Source: Deltaproteobacteria bacterium
GTDB lineage: Bacteria > Desulfobacterota > Desulfuromonadia > Geobacterales > Pseudopelobacteraceae
Assembly: GCA_021850095.1 (NCBI GenBank)
Contig: JAJZRX010000029.1
Location: forward strand, 1-34,950
Direction of reading: 5' to 3'
Length of the DNA: 34,950 nt
Shown: positions 9,178 to 15,926 of the stretch, piece after piece
Layout: every line of letters begins with the position of its first letter
How positions within the stretch are numbered: position 1 is the stretch's first letter
Translations under genes and position numbers: made by a program
Notes under the pieces: model-generated
Databases searched by the model: none
Told to the model about the DNA's origin: nothing
The model's input: only the letters and a program-made list of their open reading frames with translations

Positions 9178-10200
9178 ATGCTTCAGAAAAATTCACTCTG
9201 CGCAGCGTTCGTATGTATGTTTGCCGGGTTGGCAGTCGTGTTGCCCTCACAGGCCCTGGCCGATGAAGTCCTTTTGGACAATGGCGTTCGTCTGAAAGGA
9301 ACCGTGTCAGCTCTTGCGGGAGACCAACTGACCATCACGTCCGACTACGCCGAACCGATCAAGGTGAAGACCTCCAGAATCAGCCGGATCTCGACCGACA
9401 ATCCGGTCGAACTTCAGATGAAGAGTGGCGAGATTCTGAAAGGCAACCTGAAAACCGGCGATGATGGTGTGATTGCCGTGGAGCAGAGCGCCGGCAGGGG
9501 GCGTGTTGTGGTGGATGCCAAAAACTTTGCCGCCATCAACCCGCCGCCCGTGAATCAGTGGCACGGGTCGGTTTTTGCGGCCGGCAACTACCAGACCGGC
9601 AACACCGACCGGGCCGCCTTCCGTTTGGGCGCCGATGCCGAGCGGCGCGGCGAAAAAGACCGCTTCGGCATGCGCTTTTTGTACGACATCTCCAGTCAGG
9701 ACGACGATCTGTCGTCCCGAAGCGTTTTTGGTTCACTGAAGTATGATTACTTCTTCACCAAGAAATTTTATGGCTATCTGGGCGTCGAACTTCTTAACGA
9801 TTCGTTCAAGGATCTCAATCTGCGCACTATCGTCGGCCCTGGCGTGGGCTACCAGATCTGGGACGATCCCAAAAAAGCTCTGGCGGTGGAAGCCGGCCTG
9901 ACCTATTTTTCAAACGACTACAAGTCAGCGAAGGATAAAAACTGGATCGCCGCCCGACTGGCCGGAAAATTCCGCTACCAGCTTACCGATTCGATCCTCT
10001 TCACCGACGATCTGGTTCTGTATCCGAGCCTGGGAGACTTTTCGGACTTCAACTTGAGGAATGAGGCGGCAATTTCAACGGCGCTCGGTTCGGGATGGTC
10101 ACTCAAGCTGGCAAATATCCTTGAGTACGACAATTCACCGGCTTCCGGCAAAAAAAGCACCGATTCCAACAGTTTGATCGGGCTGCAGTACGCCTTCTGA
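9178..10200 (+). CDS. DUF481 (YdiY-like) outer-membrane protein
   Basis: 340 residues with a Sec signal peptide (about 1-28, ending QALA before DEVLL). Residues of about 29-120 hold two short beta repeats (LLDNGVRLKGTV and LQMKSGEILKGNL). From about 125 the protein shows the alternating aromatic pattern of a beta-barrel and the DUF481 core (GNYQTGNTDRAAFRLGADAE). It ends in Phe, as outer-membrane barrels do for BAM recognition. DUF481 members are called salt-stress-induced outer-membrane proteins, with no firm molecular function. AGGAGG precedes the ATG. The next gene, mscL, also answers osmotic stress, so a shared theme is possible but not shown. Confidence 0.88.
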   Translation: MLQKNSLCAAFVCMFAGLAVVLPSQALADEVLLDNGVRLKGTVSALAGDQLTITSDYAEPIKVKTSRISRISTDNPVELQMKSGEILKGNLKTGDDGVIAVEQSAGRGRVVVDAKNFAAINPPPVNQWHGSVFAAGNYQTGNTDRAAFRLGADAERRGEKDRFGMRFLYDISSQDDDLSSRSVFGSLKYDYFFTKKFYGYLGVELLNDSFKDLNLRTIVGPGVGYQIWDDPKKALAVEAGLTYFSNDYKSAKDKNWIAARLAGKFRYQLTDSILFTDDLVLYPSLGDFSDFNLRNEAAISTALGSGWSLKLANILEYDNSPASGKKSTDSNSLIGLQYAF

Positions 10201-10326
10201 TGGTGGCGGTGTAAATGAACACATTAAAGTTGACATAATAACGATGGACATTTGCAGGCAGGCTTGATATCGATGGGTTGCTGAACTCAAGCATGGAGTA
10301 CAATTTATTTTGGGGAGGAGGCCGAC

Positions 10327-10725
10327 ATGGGTATGATGCAGGAGTTTAAGGAGTTTGCGGTAAAGGGCAATGTGGTTGATATGGCGGTCGGTGTTATTAT
10401 CGGCGGAGCCTTTGGAAAAATCGTGACATCTTTGGTCGGCGATGTGATCATGCCGCCCATCGGCGTTGCGATGGGCGGGGTGGATTTCTCCAATCTTTCG
10501 ATAGTCGTCAAGGAAGCGGTTGATAACAAGCCGGCCGTGCTGATCAGCTACGGCAAGTTTCTGCAGACCACGATTGATTTCGTGATTATCGCTTTTGTCA
10601 TCTTCATGGCAATCAAAGCCATTAATTCGCTCAAGAAAAAGCAGGCCGAAACTCCGGCAGAGCCGGCACCGCCATCCAATCAGGAAGTGCTGCTGACGGA
10701 AATCAGGGATCTGCTGAAGAAATAA
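10327..10725 (+). CDS. mscL: Large-conductance mechanosensitive channel MscL
   Basis: 132 residues, the usual MscL size. The N-terminal helix ([20 protein letters not shown]) leads into TM1 ([20 protein letters not shown]), the pore-lining helix with its Gly/Ala packing. A periplasmic loop and TM2 (about 75-98, [18 protein letters not shown]) follow, then a cytoplasmic bundle ending EIRDLLKK. MscL is a homopentamer that opens under membrane tension to vent solutes on osmotic down-shock. AGGAGG lies before the ATG, and a strong terminator follows the stop codon. Confidence 0.97.
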   Translation: MGMMQEFKEFAVKGNVVDMAVGVIIGGAFGKIVTSLVGDVIMPPIGVAMGGVDFSNLSIVVKEAVDNKPAVLISYGKFLQTTIDFVIIAFVIFMAIKAINSLKKKQAETPAEPAPPSNQEVLLTEIRDLLKK

Positions 10726-10755
10726 CCGCAGTAGCCACGATTAGAGAGCATAAAG

Positions 10756-10790
10756 GCGGAAGAGGCTCAAACCTCTTCCGCTCTTTTTTT
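10756..10790 (+). terminator. Intrinsic terminator after mscL
   Basis: GCGGAAGAGG (10756-10765) pairs perfectly with CCTCTTCCGC (10772-10781) around a 6-base loop, followed by seven Ts after CTC. A textbook Rho-independent terminator 31 bp beyond the mscL stop codon. Confidence 0.9.
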
Positions 10791-10800
10791 GTAATGTCGG

Positions 10801-11409
10801 TCAATCGCGGCAGGCAACGTTGTTGCGCTGGACGACCTTGATGTCGCCGGAGGTCATGTCGTACACCCAGCCGTGAACGGCCAGTTTTCCCGCGTGCATG
10901 GCGTTGCGGACGAAGGGGTATTCCTGCAGGTGTTCCAGCTGCAGTCGGACATTTTCCTCAACGATCAGGTTCATGCGCTGTTCGGGAGGAATTGCGAAAT
11001 GGAGTTCCAGAAGTTTTTCGTCAACCCGCTCCTTGGCTTTATAGGCGTTGTTGAGCCAGATCGGAATGTAGCGATCCTGATCGTTTTCCTCGTCCAGCGC
11101 GGCGATGCCTCCGCAGCCGTAATGACCGCAGACAATGATGTCCGGGATCTGCAGGTGGTTGATTGAAAACTCCAGCACGGCCGAAAGGTTCCAGTCGTTG
11201 GTTGCGACTATGTTGGCAACATTGCGGTGAACGAACACCTCGCCCGGCTTGGTCTGGGTAATCGTGTTGACCGGCACACGCGAGTCGGAGCAGCCGATCC
11301 AGAGCACAGTCGGGCGCTGCAGCTTTGCCAGTTCGGCAAAATAATCCCGCTCCTTGTCAAAGACTTCGGTTACAAATCTGCGGTTACCATCCAGGAGTGT
11401 GCTGATCAT
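10801..11409 (-). CDS. Beta-class carbonic anhydrase
   Basis: 202 residues. The zinc-site motifs of the beta class are intact: CSDSR with Cys40, Asp42 and Arg44, and HYGCGG with His96 and Cys99. EVFVHRNVANIV and the C-terminal VHGWVYDMTSG are also family-typical. The enzyme interconverts CO2 and bicarbonate in the cytoplasm, supplying bicarbonate to carboxylases. The ATG at 11409 follows a GGGGG ribosome site. It stands alone, between mscL and the SlyD-like gene. Confidence 0.95.
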   Translation of the reverse strand: MISTLLDGNRRFVTEVFDKERDYFAELAKLQRPTVLWIGCSDSRVPVNTITQTKPGEVFVHRNVANIVATNDWNLSAVLEFSINHLQIPDIIVCGHYGCGGIAALDEENDQDRYIPIWLNNAYKAKERVDEKLLELHFAIPPEQRMNLIVEENVRLQLEHLQEYPFVRNAMHAGKLAVHGWVYDMTSGDIKVVQRNNVACRD

Positions 11410-11595
11410 AGATCCCCCCGCCCTGTCTGTGTTTTATTTGAGAGATGTTAGCTAGTCTACGGTAAAACAAGTTGCGCCGCAATCTCTAATTACGGTTATG
11501 AATACGGCATGATCCAATATTTTTCTGGACGAACGGCCAACTCTCCCGTACTCTTGCCCGTCGCACCACTACCAAAATAAATGAGGTACACAAAA

Positions 11596-12099
11596 ATGGC
11601 ACAGGCAGAAAAAGGCAACACCGTAACAATCAACTATACCGGAACACTGGAAGACGGCACGGTATTCGATTCAACCCTGGAAGCAATGGAATGTGACGAC
11701 GAGGAATGCTGCGATGACGATTGCAGCGATGATGAGTGCGGTTGCGGCGGACACGAAATCGGCCCCATGACGTTTGTTCTGGGCGAGTCGATCCTGTTCC
11801 CCAAGATTGACGAAGCGATTGTCGGTATGTCCCCCGGCGAAAAGAAAACCATCCAGATTGCCGCTGCAGATGCTTTCGGCGAATATGACAAGGAGCAGAT
11901 CTTCACCGTGCCACGCAGCGATCTTCCGGAAGATCTCGTGCCGGTTGCCGGCGACGAACTGGTTCTGGCCAATGAGGATGATGAGGAGATCGGTGTGGTC
12001 GTGCTGGAAGTCACCGAAGACGAAGTGACCTTTGACGGCAACCATCCCCTGGCGGGCGAAGATGTCACCTTTGAGATTGAACTGGTCAGCATCGGCTGA
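11596..12099 (+). CDS. SlyD-like FKBP-type peptidyl-prolyl isomerase with Cys/Asp-rich insert
   Basis: 167 residues. The FKBP core is split as in SlyD: N-terminal strand VTINYTGTLEDGTVFDST, then LGESILFPKIDEAIVGMSPGEKKTI, the insert-in-flap domain (FTVPRSDLPEDLVPVAGDELVL) and the closing strand GEDVTFEIELVSIG. Residues 29-53 are an inserted run of Cys, Asp, Glu and a His (seven Cys), likely to bind metal. In E. coli SlyD the metal-binding segment is a C-terminal tail; here it lies near the N-terminus. The ATG at 11596 is used because GAGGT lies just before it; the ATG at 11581 overlaps that site. Such proteins are proline isomerases and chaperones, sometimes nickel donors. Metal identity is inferred. 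Confidence 0.9.
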   Translation: MAQAEKGNTVTINYTGTLEDGTVFDSTLEAMECDDEECCDDDCSDDECGCGGHEIGPMTFVLGESILFPKIDEAIVGMSPGEKKTIQIAAADAFGEYDKEQIFTVPRSDLPEDLVPVAGDELVLANEDDEEIGVVVLEVTEDEVTFDGNHPLAGEDVTFEIELVSIG

Positions 12100-12130
12100 C
12101 CATCCGGAGTGTTTGTGGTTCGGAGTAAGG

Positions 12131-12162
12131 AAGAAGGGCGGCCGATGGCCGCCCTTCTTTTT
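12131..12162 (+). terminator. Intrinsic terminator after the SlyD-like gene
   Basis: AAGAAGGGCGGCC (12131-12143) pairs perfectly with GGCCGCCCTTCTT (12147-12159) across a 3-base loop, followed by a short T run. The A-rich 5' arm makes it able to work in both directions. Confidence 0.9.
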
Positions 12163-12220
12163 AAACAACAGCGGCATTATACACGAATATTTTTTTTTGC
12201 AACAGTCTGGTAATCGCTGC

Positions 12221-12420
12221 TACGAAGATTTATAGTGTACTCAAGGTGGCGCCACCTGAAACAACAACGACGGTAGCGGGAGGTAGAGGCGATCAGGTTT
12301 GTTTCATACCAACAGCTTATGTAAGAAAATCTTCCGGCTGGTAAGACAGCCGGCACCGCCCTTGAACAGGGAACACATAACCATGAATCAGACAGGCCCG
12401 CGAACGTTGCGGGCCTTTCA
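12221..12420 (+). ncRNA. Candidate structured non-coding RNA, class unidentified
   Basis: No gene fits this stretch, but it is rich in paired segments. There is a perfect 14-base palindrome AGGTGGCGCCACCT (12244-12257), a CCGGCTG/CAGCCGG hairpin (about 12344-12363), a CCCT/AGGG hairpin (about 12369-12381), and near its ends GAUU/AAUC, UAU/AUA and GUGU/ACAC that could close a long rod. A GC-rich hairpin AGGCCCGC/GCGGGCCT (12394-12416) followed by TTT would end it. A weak promoter (TTGCAA at 12197, TACGAA at 12221) precedes it. Length and end pairing recall 6S RNA, but I cannot match its conserved bases. It could instead be a 3' or leader element. Strand is inferred from the terminator. Confidence 0.4.
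12394..12419 (+). terminator. Terminator-like hairpin ending the candidate RNA
   Basis: AGGCCCGC (12394-12401) pairs with GCGGGCCT (12409-12416) around a 7-base loop, followed by TTTCA. The T-tract is short. It lies between the candidate RNA and the helicase promoter. Confidence 0.55.
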
Positions 12421-12456
12421 TGTTTCATGCAGGGAGCAGCGGATACAATTGCCTGC

Positions 12457-12486
12457 TTGACAGACCTTGAGCAAAGCTGTTAGGGT
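12457..12486 (+). promoter_or_regulatory. Promoter of the DEAD-box helicase transcript
   Basis: A perfect TTGACA (12457-12462) is followed 18 bp later by TAGGGT (12481-12486). The start would be near 12493, giving a leader of about 95 bases that contains a complete terminator. Confidence 0.55.
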
Positions 12487-12529
12487 CAGACCATCACAAT
12501 TGTTGCAACCGGATAGCACGTCATCGCAG

Positions 12530-12557
12530 GCCCCGGAAAGATTTTCGGGGCTTTTTT
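12530..12557 (+). terminator. Leader terminator/attenuator before the DEAD-box helicase
   Basis: GCCCCGGAAA (12530-12539) pairs with TTTCGGGGC (12543-12551) with one bulge, then six Ts. It lies inside the 5' leader, 30 bp before the helicase ATG. TGTTGCA (about 12501-12507) and TGCAACA (about 12563-12569) flank it and are complementary, offering a possible competing or enclosing pairing. Either a short RNA ends here or helicase expression is attenuated. Confidence 0.7.
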
Positions 12558-12586
12558 CATGCTGCAACACAGAAAGAAGGAGTTAC

Positions 12587-13930
12587 ATGGAGTTTCAAAC
12601 GTTTAATTTTCACCCGGCCATTTCGGCCAGCATCAAGCAGGCCGGCTACGTTACCCCGACCCCGATCCAGAAGGATGCCATCCCGACCGTGCTGCAGGGG
12701 CGCGATGTGATGGGGTTGGCCCAGACCGGCACCGGCAAGACCGCTGCTTTTGCGCTGCCGATTCTGCAGCGCCTGATGACCGGACCGCGCGGGCGGGTCA
12801 GGGCTCTGGTGGTGGCGCCCACCCGCGAACTGGCCGAGCAGATCCACGAGTCGTTCATGACCCTCGGCCGCCAGACCGGCCTCAAAAGCGTGACGGTTTA
12901 CGGCGGAGTTAATGTCAATCCCCAGATCCAGAAACTGAAGAACGGGGTCGAGATCGTTGTGGCCTGTCCCGGTCGCTTGCTGGACCACATCGGTCAGGGC
13001 ACGATCGATCTTTCCCGGCTCGAAGTGCTGGTGCTGGACGAAGCCGACCAGATGTTCGACATGGGCTTCCTGCCGGACATCCGCCGCATACTGAAGCAGG
13101 TCCCCGAAAAGCGCCAGACGCTGCTCTTTTCCGCCACCATGCCGCCCGACATCAACAAACTGGCTAGCGACATCCTGACCGATCCGGTTACCGTCAAGGT
13201 CGGCAACACCGCCCCGCCGGTCACCGTTTCCCACGCCCTCTATCCGGTGGAACAACACCTGAAAACGGCGCTGCTGCTGGAACTGCTGCAGCATACCGAT
13301 ACGGAATCGGTGCTGGTCTTTACCCGCACCAAGCACCGGGCCAAGCGTCTGGGCGAGCAGCTTGAGAAGGCCGGCTACAAGGCTGCCTCGCTACAGGGCA
13401 ATCTGTCCCAGAACCGCCGCCAGGCCGCTCTGGACGGCTTTCGCGACGGCACCTACCAGATCCTGGTGGCGACCGACATCGCCGCTCGCGGCATCGACGT
13501 GTCACAGATCTCGCACGTCGTAAACTACGACATTCCCGACACTCCCGAAGCGTATGTGCACCGCATCGGCCGTACCGGCCGTGCGGCCAAGAGCGGTGAC
13601 GCATTCACGATGGTGACCGGTGAAGATGCGGTCATGGTCCGCACGATCGAGAAAAAACTGGGGGCGCCTCTGCAGCGCCGAACCGTGGCCGGTTTCGACT
13701 ACAGTGTTCCGGCTCCCAAAAAGGACGCCGAATTTGCCCGGCCACCCCGCGAGCCGCGACCGCCCCGCAAAACCGGCGATGCAAAAAAAGGCTCCGGCGG
13801 ATCGATCAATCCCTTCAAGCCCGAACATACCGGCGGAAAACCGGCGGGAAAGCCGCAACCGCCCCGTCCGGGAGCACCAGCCGGACACGCTTCCAAAACG
13901 GTCTTCAACAGCTCCCGCCGCGGAAAATAA
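12587..13930 (+). CDS. rhlE: DEAD-box ATP-dependent RNA helicase (RhlE-like)
   Basis: 447 residues. All core motifs are present: F-x-Q region (FNFHPAISASIKQAGYVTPTPIQKD), motif I AQTGTGKT (45-52), PTRELAEQI, VACPGRLLDH, DEAD with VLDEADQMFDMGF (about 148-160), motif III SAT, and motif VI HRIGRTGR. A basic, Pro/Gly-rich tail (about 380-447; PREPRPPRKTGDAKKGSGGS) follows, as in RhlE proteins. Such helicases unwind RNA duplexes in ribosome assembly, RNA decay and cold adaptation. The ATG at 12587 has GAAGGAG upstream and opens the conserved fold; an upstream in-frame start at 12467 would run through the promoter and terminator and is rejected. The leader terminator suggests attenuation. Confidence 0.92.
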   Translation: MEFQTFNFHPAISASIKQAGYVTPTPIQKDAIPTVLQGRDVMGLAQTGTGKTAAFALPILQRLMTGPRGRVRALVVAPTRELAEQIHESFMTLGRQTGLKSVTVYGGVNVNPQIQKLKNGVEIVVACPGRLLDHIGQGTIDLSRLEVLVLDEADQMFDMGFLPDIRRILKQVPEKRQTLLFSATMPPDINKLASDILTDPVTVKVGNTAPPVTVSHALYPVEQHLKTALLLELLQHTDTESVLVFTRTKHRAKRLGEQLEKAGYKAASLQGNLSQNRRQAALDGFRDGTYQILVATDIAARGIDVSQISHVVNYDIPDTPEAYVHRIGRTGRAAKSGDAFTMVTGEDAVMVRTIEKKLGAPLQRRTVAGFDYSVPAPKKDAEFARPPREPRPPRKTGDAKKGSGGSINPFKPEHTGGKPAGKPQPPRPGAPAGHASKTVFNSSRRGK

Positions 13931-13932
13931 TG

Positions 13933-14065
13933 TGAGGCTCTTGCAAAAGTCCTTATCACCCTTCTATACATCAGGGTGAACGGATTTTGAATCTCTTAAG
14001 TAACTGTATTTCCGTTCGTGCTGAGGTATCGAAGCATGAATGGAAATACTTTTGCAAGAAGCTCA
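13933..14065 (+). repeat. MITE-like element holding two degenerate REP palindromes
   Basis: An 18-bp terminal inverted repeat (TGAGGCTCTTGCAAAAGT at 13933-13950; ACTTTTGCAAGAAGCTCA at 14048-14065; 16 of 18 positions pair) bounds 133 bp. Inside are CACCCT/AGGGTG (13957-13978) and a 17-bp stem with two G-T pairs (14006-14022 with 14033-14049; core TTCGTGCTGAGGTATCGAAG). The core resembles the widespread GTGCTGAGCTTGTCGAAGCAC REP family. No protein is encoded, so a transposase would have to act in trans. Confidence 0.65.
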
Positions 14066-14070
14066 TCTAT

Positions 14071-14100
14071 AAAAAAAAGGCGACCGTACGGTCGCCTTTT
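14071..14100. terminator. Bidirectional terminator between the helicase gene and folD
   Basis: A 26-base perfect palindrome (14075-14100; arm AAAAGGCGACCGT) with A-runs on the left and T-runs on the right. It serves the converging rhlE (plus) and folD (minus) genes. Confidence 0.88.
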
Positions 14101-14129
14101 GGCTTTGAAAATTATTGCCGCTCAAATGC

Positions 14130-15002
14130 TCATGCCAGATCAAAATTGTTCTGGTAGGCCATCAGGGTGTTGACCATCAGCGCGGCCACCGTCATGCGTC
14201 CGACCCCGCCCGGTACCGGAGTGATCCAGGAACATTTCGGACTGACCTTTTCAAAGTCCACATCCCCGACAATCTTGCCGTTTTCCAGGCGGTTGATGCC
14301 GACGTCGATCATCACGACCCCTTCTTTGACCATATCCTCGGTGATGAAACCGGGGATGCCGACCGCAACCACGATGATGTCCGCCCGGCGGGTTTCATCC
14401 AGCAGCAGCTCGCGCGGGGTTTCGATGTGGGTCAGTGTGACCGTGGCATTGCCGATCTCGAAATCATTGGAAAGCATGATCGAAATCGGTTTGCCGACGA
14501 TGTTGGAGCGGCCTATGACAACGCAATGCTTGGCCTTGACCGGAATCTCGTAAAACTGCAGCAGCTTGCAGATGCCGTAGGCGGTGGCCGGCCGGAAAGC
14601 CTTCTGGCCCAGGGTCATGCGTCCGAAGTTGGTCGGGTGGAATCCGTCGATGTCTTTGTCGGGAGAGATGGCGTTGATGACATGCTGGGGATTGATGTGA
14701 TTGGGCAGCGGCAGCTGGACGATGACGCCATCGGTGGCCGGATCGGCATTGATCTGGGCGATCCGTGTCAGCAGTTCCTGTTCCGTCACGGTTTCCGGGA
14801 ATCGCAGCAATTCCCCGTCAAATCCGGCGCTGCCGCAGGATTTGATCTTGGATTTCACATACGATTCACTGGGGGCGTGTTCGCCGACCAGGATAACGGT
14901 CATGTGCGGTTTGCGCAGGCCGGAGTTGACATAGCCGGCCACCTTTCTGGAGATGTCGGCCACCAGGCTTTCGGCACACAGTTTTCCATCCAATAGCTTC
15001 AT
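14130..15002 (-). CDS. folD: FolD bifunctional methylenetetrahydrofolate dehydrogenase/cyclohydrolase
   Basis: 290 residues, normal size. Catalytic-domain motifs include [15 protein letters not shown] with the conserved YVxxK lysine, [13 protein letters not shown] and [14 protein letters not shown]. The nucleotide-binding domain carries [17 protein letters not shown], and the C-terminus has [16 protein letters not shown]. It oxidises 5,10-methylene-THF to methenyl-THF and hydrolyses that to 10-formyl-THF in the cytoplasm. The ATG at 15002 has only a weak GAG upstream and lies 6 bp after the stop codon of the parvulin gene, so the two are probably co-transcribed and translationally linked. Confidence 0.97.
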   Translation of the reverse strand: MKLLDGKLCAESLVADISRKVAGYVNSGLRKPHMTVILVGEHAPSESYVKSKIKSCGSAGFDGELLRFPETVTEQELLTRIAQINADPATDGVIVQLPLPNHINPQHVINAISPDKDIDGFHPTNFGRMTLGQKAFRPATAYGICKLLQFYEIPVKAKHCVVIGRSNIVGKPISIMLSNDFEIGNATVTLTHIETPRELLLDETRRADIIVVAVGIPGFITEDMVKEGVVMIDVGINRLENGKIVGDVDFEKVSPKCSWITPVPGGVGRMTVAALMVNTLMAYQNNFDLA

Positions 15003-15008
15003 GGCGTA

Positions 15009-15290
15009 TTACTCGCTGCGCTGGGTAACTTCGATAAGGTGATAGCCGAATTGAGTCTGAATCGGGCCGATAACCTTGCCGACTTCACCGCTGAACACGG
15101 CCTGGTCAAACTCTTTCACCATCTGTCCCGGGCCGAATTCGCCCAGGTTTCCGCCGTCTCTGCCGGAAGGGCAAAGTGAGTTGTCGCGAGCGCAGGCGGC
15201 AAAATCTTCGCCGGCTTCAATTTTTGATTTGAGTGATTCACACGCCTCTTTGCTTGCAACCAGGATGTGGCGGGCACTGGCTCTGGCCAT
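15009..15290 (-). CDS. Single-domain parvulin peptidyl-prolyl isomerase
   Basis: 93 residues consisting of just a PpiC/parvulin domain, like E. coli PpiC. Visible motifs are ARHILVASKE, AGEDFAACARDNSLCPSG, GGNLGEFGPGQMVKEFDQAVF and the closing FGYHLIEVTQRSE. It has no signal peptide, so it acts in the cytoplasm on proline bonds. AAGGAG precedes the ATG. First gene of a two-gene unit with folD, driven by the promoter at 15349-15377. Confidence 0.95.
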   Translation of the reverse strand: MARASARHILVASKEACESLKSKIEAGEDFAACARDNSLCPSGRDGGNLGEFGPGQMVKEFDQAVFSGEVGKVIGPIQTQFGYHLIEVTQRSE

Positions 15291-15348
15291 AGTTCAATCT
15301 CCTTGTCTGACTGGCTGCCGGTTTTCCCGGCCTGTAAGCTACGTTTTG

Positions 15349-15377
15349 ATTTTGACATTATTAGCGGCAATAGTCAA
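15349..15377 (-). promoter_or_regulatory. Promoter of the parvulin-folD operon
   Basis: On the minus strand TTGACT (15372-15377) and CAAAAT (15349-15354) lie 17 bp apart, about 60 bp before the parvulin start codon. Confidence 0.45.
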
Positions 15378-15445
15378 TACGTCAATCCGCCCGAAATCAA
15401 TGCCCGGGTCGGGAACTGTCGGCCGGCGGCACTGGATGGTGGCGT

Positions 15446-15814
15446 CTATCGGCAATGCAACGCCTCGTTATAGTCACCGGAAGGCATTAGCACACCATGC
15501 GGAAGACGAACATACATCCAGGCGCTATACTCTTTGCCCTCCACGATCACGGGAACTTCCCTGCGCGTGTAATAATGGGGATGCCCCTCCAACCTGTCCA
15601 GTTTTTCCAGGGTCTTTCCATCCACGCCATACAACTCACCCACGATCGGATAACGCGCCTCTGTTCCGACCACATAGGGATAGCCGCCGGTAATATACAT
15701 GGAAAAATTATTGAGCGTTCTGCCGACTCCGAAGAATTCTGAACTCTCCAGCAGCTGATGGTTGGCGTGGGCTTGCCGAAGTGTGCCGTACACAAATACC
15801 AAGTGCTGTTTCAT
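15446..15814 (-). CDS. Gamma-glutamylcyclotransferase (AIG2-like) family protein
   Basis: 122 residues. The N-terminal VFVYGTLRQAHANHQLL is the YGTLR substrate-binding loop of the family. Family-typical GYPYVV, VGELYGVDGKTLEKLDRLEG and AWMYV follow. Characterised relatives release 5-oxoproline from gamma-glutamyl compounds, but bacterial AIG2-like members mostly have unknown substrates. The ATG at 15814 is chosen for its GAGG site and because the fold begins directly after it; the ATG 11 codons earlier adds a non-conserved leader. No obvious glutathione genes adjoin it. Confidence 0.85.
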   Translation of the reverse strand: MKQHLVFVYGTLRQAHANHQLLESSEFFGVGRTLNNFSMYITGGYPYVVGTEARYPIVGELYGVDGKTLEKLDRLEGHPHYYTRREVPVIVEGKEYSAWMYVRLPHGVLMPSGDYNEALHCR

Positions 15815-15926
15815 GATGGATAGACCTCGCAGAAAAGTTAGCGACATGCACGAATGCTATCATACCCCCTGTTAATTATCATTTAAAAGTTTTACTTCCA
15901 CGAAAAATGCGGAGACGCGAGATACT

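Noticed and set aside
12221-12420. Direct call as 6S RNA, c-di-GMP riboswitch or RNase P RNA
   Set aside because: Short resemblances exist (a UUUCAUACCA-like and a CCUUGAAC segment), but the conserved cores of these classes are not matched in order.
12382-12459. 25-codon ATG frame inside the candidate RNA as a leader peptide
   Set aside because: It runs through the terminator hairpin and into the helicase -35 box, and has no amino-acid bias typical of attenuator peptides.
12467-12586. Upstream extension of the helicase reading frame
   Set aside because: The extra 40 codons cover a promoter and a complete terminator; the ATG at 12587 has a strong ribosome site.
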